DNA from: an uncultured Saprospiraceae bacterium
GTDB taxonomy: Bacteria; Bacteroidota; Bacteroidia; Chitinophagales; Saprospiraceae
NCBI GenBank assembly: GCA_938015435.1
Contig: CALLPN010000013.1
Span: 1-64,000, forward strand
DNA: 64,000 bases
Direction: 5' to 3'
How positions within the stretch are numbered: position 1 is the first letter of the stretch; each line of letters begins with the position of its first letter. Below, piece by piece: positions 25,975-34,689 of the stretch. The position numbers and the translations under genes were made by a program. The notes under the pieces are model-generated. The model saw only the letters and a program-made list of their open reading frames with translations, did no database searches and was not told the DNA's origin.

Positions 25975-27132
25975 TTGAATCTACTGATCATATCTAGTCG
26001 ATTTCCTTATCCGCTCGAAAAAGGCGATAAACTAAGACTGTATTATCAGATCAGAGAATTAGCTAAGTGGCATAAAATCACTCTTGTATCTGTTTCGGAT
26101 GAGGAAGCTTCTGATCTGGATAAGCTACAATTGCAACCCTATGTAAATGCCCAATATCATTTTGATATCACATCAGGAGTAAGGTTATTTAATCGATTGT
26201 CGGCATTGGTTACTGGACTTCCGATACAAGTCTCTCAGTTATATGATTCATCTATTATGAATGCCATAAAAAAGATTACTCAACGGCACCATATCGAACA
26301 TGTTTACTGTCAATTACCTAGAGCGGCAGAGTATGCTAGACGATTAAATATTCCCAAGACAATTGATTATATGGATGCTTTTGGGGAAAGTATGGAAAAG
26401 CGAGCATCAATAAATAAAGGTTTCAAAAAGAGGCTCTTTACAACCGAAGCTAAGCGGATGCGATTGTATGAGTCCAAAATATTTATTGATTTTGATCACC
26501 ATACTTTAATCTCAGAGCAAGATAAGTCTTATATGGCTATATCCAACCCAGATCTTATCCATGTAGTACCTAATGGAATAGATACAGATTTTTTCTCTTT
26601 TGGCTTGGAAAAAAAATCAACTTTTGATCTAGCTTTTATCGGTAATATGGGCTATCCTCCTAACGAGGCAGCAGCAGTTTATATCACGGATCATATTTTG
26701 CCTTTATTGACAGATGCCTCATTAGCTATTTCAGGCGCAAGACCTACTCCAATTGTTCAACAATTAGCTAATGATAGCGTTACTGTAGTAGGATGGGTAG
26801 ATGATATTCGAGATGCTTATAGAAGCTCCAAAGTTTTCTTGGCGCCTATATTTTCGGGTACTGGGCAGCAAAATAAAATACTAGAGGCAATGGCCATAGG
26901 ATTGCCCAGTATAACAACTACTCAAGTAAACAATGCAATAGGAGCTACAGATGGACAAGAAGTATTAATAGCTAATAATCCAGAAGAATTTGCATTAGCT
27001 GTAAAAAAGCTACTAAACGATGACCAATTATATAAGCATATTCAAAAGAATGCGCGTAATTTTGTGGTAGCTAAGTATAGCTGGAAAGAACACGTTGATA
27101 AACTTAGCCAAATAATCGAAGGAAAAATATAA
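25975..27132 (+). CDS. Glycosyltransferase family 4-like
   Basis: A 385-residue GT-B glycosyltransferase. The N-terminal acceptor domain opens MNLLIISSRFPYPLEKGDKLR, exactly where family members start, so the TTG at 25975 is used as the start (no ATG fits). The C-terminal donor domain contains VPNGIDTDFF, FIGNMGYPPNE, VGWVDDIRDAY, and the EX7E-like GTGQQNKILEAMAIGLP. It resembles the glycosyltransferases of exopolysaccharide (EpsH-associated) clusters but stands apart from other glycan genes here. Donor and acceptor unknown. Confidence 0.85.
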   Translation: MNLLIISSRFPYPLEKGDKLRLYYQIRELAKWHKITLVSVSDEEASDLDKLQLQPYVNAQYHFDITSGVRLFNRLSALVTGLPIQVSQLYDSSIMNAIKKITQRHHIEHVYCQLPRAAEYARRLNIPKTIDYMDAFGESMEKRASINKGFKKRLFTTEAKRMRLYESKIFIDFDHHTLISEQDKSYMAISNPDLIHVVPNGIDTDFFSFGLEKKSTFDLAFIGNMGYPPNEAAAVYITDHILPLLTDASLAISGARPTPIVQQLANDSVTVVGWVDDIRDAYRSSKVFLAPIFSGTGQQNKILEAMAIGLPSITTTQVNNAIGATDGQEVLIANNPEEFALAVKKLLNDDQLYKHIQKNARNFVVAKYSWKEHVDKLSQIIEGKI

Positions 27133-27178
27133 TAGATTACTGTAATCTCAGATATAATAAAAAGTAAAAAATCATACC

Positions 27179-28315
27179 ATGACAGAGTCAAAAATCAGTC
27201 AAGACACAGTTACATTAGATAAAATTGAAGATGCAATTGAAGACATCAAAAATGGAAAGATAATCATCGTAGTAGATGATGAAGATCGTGAGAATGAAGG
27301 TGATTTTATTTGTGCTGCAGAATTAGTGACATCTGAGCAAATTAACTTTATGGCAAGATATGGTCGTGGATTGATTTGTACTCCTATAGAAGAGAGTAGA
27401 GCTAAAGATTTAGATCTTGAGCTAATGGTAAAAAAGAACTCTGCGTTGCATGAGACCGCTTTTACTGTGAGTATCGATCTTTTGGGTCAGGGATGCACTA
27501 CTGGAATATCTGCTTATGATAGATCTACAGGTATTAGAGCATTAGTTAATCCTGATACAAAAGCCAGTGATTTTGCTAGACCAGGACATATATTTCCATT
27601 GATAGCTAAGTCTGGTGGTGTACTTCGTCGTACAGGTCATACAGAAGCTACTATAGATTTAGCACGTTTAGCGGGTCTGTTCCCAGCCGGTGTATTGACC
27701 GAAATTCTCAATGAAGACGGATCTATGGCTAGATTACCTCAGTTGATGGAAATCGCCAAAGAGCATGACCTCAAGCTGATATCAATCAAAGATCTAGTAG
27801 CATATAGAATGAAGACTGAGAGTCTAGTGGAACGAGAAATGTCTACAACACTCAAAACTAAATATGGTGAATTTAATGTAACGGCCTATCGACAGATCAA
27901 TACTGATGATGTCCACTTAGCAATTTCACAAGGGAATATCAATTCTGAAGATCCAGTCTTGACTAGAGTGCACTCTAACACAGAGACTGGAGATATTCTT
28001 GGTATTCTATTTGATGGATATGCTGAGAAATTACATTCTGCATTATACAAGATTAGTGAAGAAGGTAAAGGAGTGTTGCTTTATATCCGCCACGGAGAGA
28101 AAGGTGATGAGATTATAGAAAAGCTTAAAGAGCTGGATACTAACCCAAACAATAATCCATCTGCTAGCACAGAGCAAAGAGATTTTGGTGTAGGCGCTCA
28201 GATCCTAAGAGATTTAGGTGTACAGAAGATCAAATTGATGACTAGTAACCCGCGAAAGAGAGTAGGACTTATCGGTTACGGTCTTGAGATCGTAGAGAAT
28301 ATAGAGCTGGGGTAG
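27179..28315 (+). CDS. ribB: RibBA: DHBP synthase with degenerate GTP cyclohydrolase II half
   Basis: Residues 1-205 are 3,4-dihydroxy-2-butanone-4-phosphate synthase (RibB), supplying the four-carbon unit of riboflavin: [35 protein letters not shown] and [17 protein letters not shown] are intact. Residues ~206-378 are the RibA fold, but the zinc site is gone: the usual [20 protein letters not shown] region reads [21 protein letters not shown], without any cysteine, and the RQEGRG arginine region reads [16 protein letters not shown]. The rest of that domain ([20 protein letters not shown]) is kept. So it is probably a RibB enzyme with a non-catalytic tail, as in some other Bacteroidota and plant RIBA paralogues; ribA must be elsewhere. 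Confidence 0.9.
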   Translation: MTESKISQDTVTLDKIEDAIEDIKNGKIIIVVDDEDRENEGDFICAAELVTSEQINFMARYGRGLICTPIEESRAKDLDLELMVKKNSALHETAFTVSIDLLGQGCTTGISAYDRSTGIRALVNPDTKASDFARPGHIFPLIAKSGGVLRRTGHTEATIDLARLAGLFPAGVLTEILNEDGSMARLPQLMEIAKEHDLKLISIKDLVAYRMKTESLVEREMSTTLKTKYGEFNVTAYRQINTDDVHLAISQGNINSEDPVLTRVHSNTETGDILGILFDGYAEKLHSALYKISEEGKGVLLYIRHGEKGDEIIEKLKELDTNPNNNPSASTEQRDFGVGAQILRDLGVQKIKLMTSNPRKRVGLIGYGLEIVENIELG

Positions 28316-28347
28316 AAATTAGAGAAATGATTAACTAGGAAATATTG

Positions 28348-28383
28348 AATGGATTATACTTTATTGTGTAATCCATTTTTTCA
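28348..28383 (+). terminator. Rho-independent terminator after ribBA
   Basis: The arms AATGGATTA (28348-28356) and TAATCCATT (28369-28377) pair perfectly, followed by a T-tract, 33 bases after the ribBA stop. Confidence 0.8.
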
Positions 28384-28636
28384 TTTTATGCAGAAAGATT
28401 CAATTTATAATAACCTTCTTTTCGTTATTTCGAAGAGTGCACCACTTTAGTTGTTGGCCTAATTTTATAATGCTATTCTGTTTGGGTTTGTATCTTTATA
28501 CGAAATCTGCTAATTCTCAATACTGAAAGCACTGACTTAACTACAGTTACGGCAAACATTTGAAAGATGATTATTGGACAGATTTACAAAAAAAAAGATA
28601 TGAGACAGTTTCAAATAGAAATGGTTCAATACTTAA
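28384..28636. other. Intergenic stretch before the UbiA-family gene
   Basis: Apart from the 44-base repeat copy at 28410-28453 I see no gene, RNA structure or clear promoter. A TATCTTTA at about 28490 is one base off the TAnnTTTG consensus. This stretch separates two same-strand genes and may hold the promoter of the downstream one. Confidence 0.4.
28410..28453 (+). repeat. 44-base direct repeat, copy 1 (before UbiA gene)
   Basis: Begins ATAACCTTCTTTTCG and ends CACTTTAGTTG. Copy 2 lies at 29523-29566, directly after the UbiA-family gene, same orientation and length, with most mismatches in the middle third. The two copies bracket the gene. Confidence 0.6.
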
Positions 28637-29515
28637 ATGATAGATGCTCGAAATGTGTTAACAGACTTAAAGATATCTAGGCCTGGACTTTGGTTTCCAA
28701 CTATTTGGATCTATTTAGTTCCATTTCATCTCGAAGATAAATTTTGGGAGCAAATTCCGTTTTGGATAGGATTGCTTTTCGTAACCTTTCCGCTCAATTA
28801 TTTGGTGTATGGTCTTAATGATTATAACGATATCTCTTCGGATAAGATTAATGATCGTAAGGGTAATTTTTTGTTTGGAGCCAAAGCATCAGAAGCATTT
28901 CTAGACCTAGTACCCAAAAGAATAGCTTACGTTATTCTTCCCTTCATTCTATATTTTTCTATAAAGGCTGGACTGATCATGTTCTTCTTATTGGGTATTA
29001 TGATTTTAGTCAACATAGTATATAACTATCCTCCATTTAGGATCAAAGAACGCCCTCCGTTTGAGATATTGATACAAGCAGGTTATGTATTAACAGTCAT
29101 ATTCAGTGTCATCCTCAATGACTTAGAGATGATTCCTTGGCAGACCGTCTTATACCTCATTCTTTTTGCCTTTCAAGCCCATGTAGCCGGAGAAATAATG
29201 GATGTTGAGCCAGATCTCATATCTCATAAGAGAACAACGGCTACCATCATAGGGAGGAAAAATACCAAGTTCCTTATGATTCTGTTGTTGATCATCGAGA
29301 CGTATATTCTAGCTTTCTGGTTTCACGATTATGTATTGGCGGGTATTTTAGGTGTATTCTTTCTTTGGATGCTATTAGATGTATTCATAGTTTTTAAAGA
29401 TAAGCCATATACTTTACCACAAATGAAGCTATTCGGGCTTGGAATGAATCTATCTGCTTTTGCAACTATGGTCTGGGTGTTATATTCAGGGAAATTATTG
29501 CATCCCTTGATTTAG
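28637..29515 (+). CDS. UbiA-family prenyltransferase-like membrane protein
   Basis: A 292-residue integral membrane protein with about eight helices. Two Asp-rich motifs are present as in UbiA-superfamily enzymes: NDYNDISSDKINDRKG (NDxxDxxxD, residues ~61-76) and DVEPDLISHKRTTATIIG (~189-206). It would transfer a prenyl group from an isoprenoid diphosphate to an acceptor. Related Bacteroidota proteins sit in carotenoid, menaquinone or haem pathways, but no such gene is next to it, so the acceptor is unknown. Flanked by a pair of 44-base direct repeats. Confidence 0.8.
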   Translation: MIDARNVLTDLKISRPGLWFPTIWIYLVPFHLEDKFWEQIPFWIGLLFVTFPLNYLVYGLNDYNDISSDKINDRKGNFLFGAKASEAFLDLVPKRIAYVILPFILYFSIKAGLIMFFLLGIMILVNIVYNYPPFRIKERPPFEILIQAGYVLTVIFSVILNDLEMIPWQTVLYLILFAFQAHVAGEIMDVEPDLISHKRTTATIIGRKNTKFLMILLLIIETYILAFWFHDYVLAGILGVFFLWMLLDVFIVFKDKPYTLPQMKLFGLGMNLSAFATMVWVLYSGKLLHPLI

Positions 29516-29522
29516 GCACACG

Positions 29523-29566
29523 ATAACCTTCTTTTCGGTATTTCGCATAGAGTATCACTTTAGTTG
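29523..29566 (+). repeat. 44-base direct repeat, copy 2 (after UbiA gene)
   Basis: The second copy of the element at 28410-28453, beginning 7 bases after the UbiA-family stop codon. It ends in the same CACTTTAGTTG. Confidence 0.6.
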
Positions 29567-29637
29567 CGAGGACTTGAGTCCTTTAACGAAAGTTGCATAA
29601 TAGTTCGAATCCAATACTAAAACGTTGGGGTAGGGGC

Positions 29638-29669
29638 AAAAAAAAGCCCGAGAAGACGAAAACTCGGGC
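29638..29669 (-). terminator. Rho-independent terminator on the minus strand
   Basis: The perfect arms GCCCGAG (29646-29652) and CTCGGGC (29663-29669) are followed, in the minus direction, by eight U (A-run 29638-29645). The nearest minus-strand gene ends at 29933, more than 260 bases away, so it may end that transcript or an untranslated RNA. Confidence 0.8.
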
Positions 29670-29932
29670 ATTACTCAATTAATAACCAAAACTCATATGC
29701 TTACTATATTTCAATAAGCATGCCAAACATGCGATTATATCAATATATGACTGATAATGAGTTTAGGGTAGATATGATTAATGCCCTTAATGTTTAAGTA
29801 ATTGATATCTGGATAAGATAATACCGAAATCGATTTGGTTTTTTATTACCAATGATGATTTACACCATATTAGCCATGGATAAAGCATTAAGCTTGTCCT
29901 TATGTATCAAAAAATAATATTTTAAGCCATGT
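29670..29932 (-). other. Gene-free stretch between small ORF and its terminator; possible 3' UTR or ncRNA
   Basis: No convincing coding frame on either strand. Because a strong minus-strand terminator lies at its left end and a minus-strand small gene at its right end, it is probably transcribed on the minus strand, either as a long 3' untranslated region or as a separate small RNA. I could not fold it into a known RNA family. Confidence 0.3.
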
Positions 29933-30064
29933 CTATGAGTTAGCGAAGCTAAAATAAACTAGTACTAGAAGCACTACTGTTACTACAGCTGCTACTTTAA
30001 AAAATTTCTTTTCCGTTGCTTTTGCTTGTCTTTTACGATCTTCCTTTTTTCTAGATTTTGCCAT
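29933..30064 (-). CDS. Small basic single-helix membrane protein (43 aa)
   Basis: A short gene of 43 residues. N-terminus MAKSRKKEDRKRQAKATEKK is strongly basic, then one membrane helix FFKVAAVVTVVLLVLVYFSF and the tail ANS. It has a proper ATG with an A-rich leader. Similar small proteins with a basic head and one helix occur in Bacteroidota, and the clean head-helix layout argues against chance. No function known. It lies 78 bases beyond the helicase stop on the same strand. Confidence 0.55.
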   Translation of the reverse strand: MAKSRKKEDRKRQAKATEKKFFKVAAVVTVVLLVLVYFSFANS

Positions 30065-30142
30065 TGCAGTTAGTTTTATTTAATTCTTTCGACTAATATA
30101 CTCAAGTCACTGAGATTGATGGTATGATTATAAAAGAAAATA

Positions 30143-31450
30143 TTAAGAATGATATCTCTTATTTTCAAAATATTCTACAACCATAGTATCTACCATAATA
30201 TCGGTAGGTTTGATTGGGCGCTTGAGGTATATACCTTGTAAAGTTCTACATCTACTAAGAGCCACATAAGTTTGTCCGTATTCAAATGCTCCATTTCCTA
30301 TGTCTATGACCACCGTATCAAAAGTCTTTCCTTGACTTTTATGAATAGTGATGGCCCACGCTAGTTTTACTGGATATTGCATGAAAGTACCCATGATCTT
30401 GGTCTTAATTTCATTACTTCCATCTTCTGGCTTGGTATATCTGATTATTTCCCATTCCATCTGTTCCAACTCGAAGCGTTTGATCTCCTCTCTATCATCT
30501 TTAACGGATACTATTATAGTCTCTCCATTTATAGATTCTATCTTTCCTATTGTACCATTGACAAATTTCTTCTTCGGATCATTTTTGACAAACATAATCT
30601 GCGCGCCTATTTTGAGCGTCAGATGCAGATCAGTTGGTACTTGCTTGGTTGAAAAATCACCACTTATTCTTGCTGTAAAAACATGGTTAGCATTATCTAG
30701 CTTAGCTAGCTCGGAGGTATTGATTTCATTCGCAGTTGCGTTACGGCTGCATAAAGTGATGAAGTAGTCCAGATCTTCCGGTATCGGAACATGTCTATCG
30801 TTGAGTGTCTCCATATCGTCGTAATCGATAGCTCGCATTCTGATATTATCTAACAGATTGATAAAGCCTCGATCCGATTGACGATATACTTCTTGTAACT
30901 CTATCATACCTAGATAGTAATCAGGGTTACTAATAATCATTGAAGAGAAAAAATAAGGGCTTTCAAATCGACTTTTGAAAATGTGCTTTTCAAAATCACT
31001 AGCTACAACAGGAGGAAGCTGAAATAAATCACCAAATAGTAAGAGTTGAACTCCACCAAACGGCTCATCTATTCCACGGTTTCTTCTTAGAAATAGATCA
31101 ATATTATCCATCATATCCGCACGAACCATAGATATCTCGTCTATGATTAGAACATCAAGTCTTTGAAACATCCTCCAATTTTTTCTCCTTCCGATATCGG
31201 TAGGGTTGAGCATCCTTGGCGGAAACCCAAAGAAAGAATGAATCGTTTGTCCTTTTACATTGAGAGCTGCAATACCCGTTGGGGCTAAGACGGCCGTACG
31301 TTTTTTAGTGGTATTTCTAAAAAGCTGAAGTAAGGTAGACTTACCTGTTCCGGCACGTCCAGTGATAAACATGGATTCGGAGGAGTTCTCTAGCTGATCG
31401 AGGATAGCAAGAAACTCAGAACTTAGACTTAGTGGTTGATTTAACTGCAA
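30143..31450 (-). CDS. Pif1-like superfamily 1 helicase
   Basis: A 435-residue ATP-dependent 5'-3' DNA helicase of the Pif1/RecD-like group, expected to act in replication and repair (for example unwinding G-quadruplexes). Motifs: Walker A GRAGTGKST (residues ~31-39), APTGIAALNVKGQTIHSFF (Ia), LIIDEISM (Walker B), FGDLFQLPPV, YRQSD, and the C-terminal motifs AWAITIHKSQGKTFD and YVALSRCRTLQGIYL. No accessory HRDC domain is seen, so it is the short form. It stands alone between the small ORF and lrp. Confidence 0.9.
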   Translation of the reverse strand: MQLNQPLSLSSEFLAILDQLENSSESMFITGRAGTGKSTLLQLFRNTTKKRTAVLAPTGIAALNVKGQTIHSFFGFPPRMLNPTDIGRRKNWRMFQRLDVLIIDEISMVRADMMDNIDLFLRRNRGIDEPFGGVQLLLFGDLFQLPPVVASDFEKHIFKSRFESPYFFSSMIISNPDYYLGMIELQEVYRQSDRGFINLLDNIRMRAIDYDDMETLNDRHVPIPEDLDYFITLCSRNATANEINTSELAKLDNANHVFTARISGDFSTKQVPTDLHLTLKIGAQIMFVKNDPKKKFVNGTIGKIESINGETIIVSVKDDREEIKRFELEQMEWEIIRYTKPEDGSNEIKTKIMGTFMQYPVKLAWAITIHKSQGKTFDTVVIDIGNGAFEYGQTYVALSRCRTLQGIYLKRPIKPTDIMVDTMVVEYFENKRYHS

Positions 31451-31509
31451 GTACGTAGAATAATGGTCAAAACCCTAAGATAGCTCTACTCGATTAATTC
31501 TAAAGGGTA

Positions 31510-31995
31510 TTACTCAATATTTCCTACGAGTAATGATTTAGAAAGGTTTTTATCTAATGCGATATGAGCAACAACATTGCTCACTCCAGGTATTTTTTTA
31601 ATCTTGTCTTCGATATATAGACCAAGGTAATTAGTGGAAGGACAGACTAATTTACATAGTATATTGAAGTGGCCACTCACAGGAGTTGCTTCTACTACAT
31701 TAGTCAAATTAATTAATTTTTGACTTACGTCGATACTAGAAGATTGGCTGTCTACCGAGATGGAAAGATAGGCAACAGTTTCATATCCTAATTTGATATA
31801 GTTAATGTCGGCAGTTGAACTTTTAATCACATCATGATCCAGCATCTTTTTTACTCTAACAAAAATAGTCCCTGATGATACATTAAATTCTTTTCCTATA
31901 TCGGCATAAGATCTTTTGGCATCAATAGTTAATACATTGATAATCTTGTAATCAAGATCATCCAACGAGACTTTTGAGTCTGTGGAAATTGTCAT
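31510..31995 (-). CDS. Lrp/AsnC-family transcriptional regulator
   Basis: A 161-residue regulator: an N-terminal winged HTH (residues ~12-62, LDYKIINVLTIDAKRSYADIGKEFNVSSGTIFVRVKKM in parts) and a C-terminal RAM ligand-binding domain with VAYLSISVDSQS and GHFNILCKLVC. Members sense amino acids and often control amino-acid or peptide metabolism, either as feast/famine regulators or locally. It is divergent from the S41 protease gene across ~240 bases; autoregulation is usual. The target is not shown here; alanine dehydrogenase at 49345 is a possible but unproven target. Confidence 0.88.
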   Translation of the reverse strand: MTISTDSKVSLDDLDYKIINVLTIDAKRSYADIGKEFNVSSGTIFVRVKKMLDHDVIKSSTADINYIKLGYETVAYLSISVDSQSSSIDVSQKLINLTNVVEATPVSGHFNILCKLVCPSTNYLGLYIEDKIKKIPGVSNVVAHIALDKNLSKSLLVGNIE

Positions 31996-32157
31996 TGTTT
32001 TGGTTTTTTGGTAATAATACGGTTCGGTATAAGCTCAAATTCTTGGGGGAATGTTTGAGTTTCAAGCCGAATCAATAGTCAATATTAATCATTTTGTATT
32101 TAAAAAGTGATGCATCTTGTTAAGATATTAAATAGTTATTTTCGATTAATCTATTGA

Positions 32158-32165
32158 TATATTTG
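32158..32165 (+). promoter_or_regulatory. Possible -7 element for the S41 protease gene
   Basis: TATATTTG matches TAnnTTTG exactly, 71 bases before the GTG start. The expected TTTG box 19-20 bases upstream is poorly matched (GTTAT), so confidence is low. Confidence 0.3.
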
Positions 32166-32235
32166 TTGAAACATACATTAGTTATTCTTTTTTGGCAAGA
32201 AATATGATTTACATACTCTTATAACCACAATACAG

Positions 32236-33876
32236 GTGACGGAAAATAAAGAGAAATTTAAGAATTATACTGTCTGGCAACCCATGCTTCTTAGTATCAT
32301 GATGATCATGGGAATGGTGCTAGGATATAAGATGAATGATGCAGATAATCCGCCTTTGATTCAAGGAATCGATTTGGATGAAAGCTCTGCTATATCTGGA
32401 TTAGGCCGGGTCGAAGAGATCATTAGATTTGTTGATACACGATATGTAGATAAGGTTGATGATAAGGCTCTAGTGGAGTCAGCCATAAGTGCTGTTCTTG
32501 ATCAGTTGGATCCTCATTCTGTATACATTGCACCCGAATATATGAAGTCCATCAATAATAGTATGGAAGGTAAATTTAAAGGTGTAGGTATAGAAAGTTA
32601 CTATTTAGATGACACCGTCAATATTATTTCTGTAATAAAAGATAGTCCTGCAGATATTGCTGGATTAGAGCGTTTCGATCAATTGTTGGCCATTAATGAT
32701 AGTGTAGTAGCCGGAAGAAACTTACCTTTTTCTGATATCAGTGAAATGCTGAGAGATGAAGAAAAGGATAAAATGGTATTAGTAAAAAAATATAAATCTA
32801 AAGTCAATGAAAAGATAGAGCTATCATTAGCTGAAATTCCGCTAAAATCAGTTGAAATAGCCTACATGATAAATGAAGATGTAGGATTAATAAAGATTGA
32901 TAGATTTAGCTCTAAGACCTACAAAGAATTTATGATAGCATTAGAAGATCTTGTAGAAAATCATAATTTAGGACATCTCATTATAGATCTTAGAGATAAT
33001 CCAGGAGGATACCTACCAGAGACGACTAACATTCTTTCTCAATTAATGAAAGAAAAAGGCCGTCTACTTGTATATACAGAAGGTAAGGCTAATGATAGAA
33101 TAGATTATACTACTACTGGCAAAAGTTTCTTTAATGTAGATCGTATTGCCGTATTAATAGACGAAAATTCTGCTTCCGGATCTGAGATATTAGCAGGCGC
33201 TCTTCAAGACTGGGATAGAGGTTTAATCGTTGGTAGACGGACTTTTGGAAAGGGCTTAGTACAAGAACAATATCCATTGTCAAATGATGGTGCAATAAGA
33301 CTCACTGTAGCTAGATATTATACACCAACTGGTAGATCTATCCAACAGGCCTATGATAACCTTCAGAATTATCATGATGTAAGCAACAGGTACAGTTCTG
33401 ATACGCTTCAGATTGTGGACAGTCTAAAGTATTATACTAAGATTTTAGGTAGGGAGGTTTATGGATCTGGAGGTATATATCCTGACATATATGTTCCTAT
33501 AAGCGCTGCGGACCAAGATCCAGGCCTTATAGATATACTTAATCAAGTACCTGAATGGACTTACGAACAGCTTAGAGATAAAAAAGTAAAATTCGACGGA
33601 ACTGCAGATCAATTATCGTCATGGGTTTTACCTAACGAACTGTTAGAATCCTTTGAAATTTATATCAATAATCAGAAAGATCAACATTCTGCGGGCTACC
33701 TTTCTAATCATAAATCAGATATAGTGAAGGAAATAAAAGCGCAAATAGCTAGAATACGTTTTGGAGAAATATCAGAGAATAAGATTCTTAACGTAGGAGA
33801 TAAAGCTATGGATGAAGCATTGAAGTATGTACTAAGTGATAAATCTTTAGAAGAGTATCTCGAAGCCAACAAATAG
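32236..33876 (+). CDS. S41-family C-terminal processing protease
   Basis: A 546-residue periplasmic serine protease of the CtpA/Prc (S41A) class. GTG start at 32236; the next ATG is inside the membrane anchor. N-terminal helix (residues ~16-36), a PDZ domain (~100-200, GVGIESYYLDDTVNIISVIKDSPADIAGL in parts), then the catalytic domain: IDLRDNPGGYLPE, DENSASGSEILAGALQDW with the nucleophilic Ser, and the general-base Lys in RRTFGKGLVQ. C-terminal 150 residues are unique to Bacteroidota members. It degrades proteins with exposed C-termini in the envelope. Divergent from lrp. Confidence 0.92.
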   Translation: MTENKEKFKNYTVWQPMLLSIMMIMGMVLGYKMNDADNPPLIQGIDLDESSAISGLGRVEEIIRFVDTRYVDKVDDKALVESAISAVLDQLDPHSVYIAPEYMKSINNSMEGKFKGVGIESYYLDDTVNIISVIKDSPADIAGLERFDQLLAINDSVVAGRNLPFSDISEMLRDEEKDKMVLVKKYKSKVNEKIELSLAEIPLKSVEIAYMINEDVGLIKIDRFSSKTYKEFMIALEDLVENHNLGHLIIDLRDNPGGYLPETTNILSQLMKEKGRLLVYTEGKANDRIDYTTTGKSFFNVDRIAVLIDENSASGSEILAGALQDWDRGLIVGRRTFGKGLVQEQYPLSNDGAIRLTVARYYTPTGRSIQQAYDNLQNYHDVSNRYSSDTLQIVDSLKYYTKILGREVYGSGGIYPDIYVPISAADQDPGLIDILNQVPEWTYEQLRDKKVKFDGTADQLSSWVLPNELLESFEIYINNQKDQHSAGYLSNHKSDIVKEIKAQIARIRFGEISENKILNVGDKAMDEALKYVLSDKSLEEYLEANK

Positions 33877-33881
33877 ATTTT

Positions 33882-34451
33882 CTAAGATCTTAATATTTCT
33901 ATTTGGCCTTCATTATCGTATTTTATGATTACCGAAGGGTTATTCAATTTCTCTTCATCTCTTTTATATTCAACAGTATAATCTACTTCCGAGATCAGAT
34001 CTGGATTGATTTCCGCAAAATTTCTAGGAGCGTCTTGATCACTGTAGTTGGCCGAAGTAGAGATCAAAGGACTATTGAGCGTTCTAATTAATTGGCGGCA
34101 GTATTTATCCATAACTATTCGGATCCCAATAGAGCCGTCCGATGCCAATGCATATTGTGGAATAGATTTTGGGTTATTATGGATAATAGTTAATGGCTTT
34201 TTATGGTGGGAAAGAAGAGTTTCTATCCGAGGGTGTAATTCATGTACATACTCTAGCAGCATATCGAGATCAGATACTAAAAGGATGAATGGTTTACCAA
34301 TATCACGATTTTTTATTCGATAGATCTTTCTAGTCGCAACTTCTGATTTTACGCTGCAACTAATTCCCCAAATTGTATCAGTCGGACATATAATAACCTT
34401 ATCGTCTCTTAAAAGCTTAGATATGTCGTTGATCTCATCTTGATACACCAT
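33882..34451 (-). CDS. tsaC: L-threonylcarbamoyladenylate synthase (Sua5/YciO/YrdC family)
   Basis: A 189-residue YrdC-domain enzyme that makes threonylcarbamoyl-AMP from threonine, bicarbonate and ATP for t6A37 of tRNA. Seen: KVIICPTDTIWGISCSV (ATP-binding P-site), RIKNRDIGKPFILLVSD, and the substrate-site ISTSANYSDQDAP. It lacks the extra Sua5 C-terminal domain, consistent with the short TsaC form. Convergent with the S41 gene (5 bases between stops). YciO-type proteins are close relatives, so function is probable, not certain. Confidence 0.88.
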   Translation of the reverse strand: MVYQDEINDISKLLRDDKVIICPTDTIWGISCSVKSEVATRKIYRIKNRDIGKPFILLVSDLDMLLEYVHELHPRIETLLSHHKKPLTIIHNNPKSIPQYALASDGSIGIRIVMDKYCRQLIRTLNSPLISTSANYSDQDAPRNFAEINPDLISEVDYTVEYKRDEEKLNNPSVIIKYDNEGQIEILRS

Positions 34452-34689
34452 AAAATATATTAATTTTGAAGTAGCGTTTTGTGTTTAGTTCCGCTCTTAT
34501 ATTCAATGAAGTATGATTTAATTGTATCTCTGAATATAGTATAGGCCATTCAAAACGTTAATTATTCTATAATAATTATATCAATTCGCAAAAACGAAAG
34601 TTAAAATTTGATTTTTTTTTTAAAATCCATGATTTCTATGTAATTAGTCATCGTTGAAATACTCTAAATTCAGAAACAAAAAATAAATA

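Noticed and set aside
28321-28640. FMN riboswitch in the ribBA region
   Set aside because: The space before ribBA is only 46 bases and shows no RFN element; the downstream hairpin is a plain terminator.
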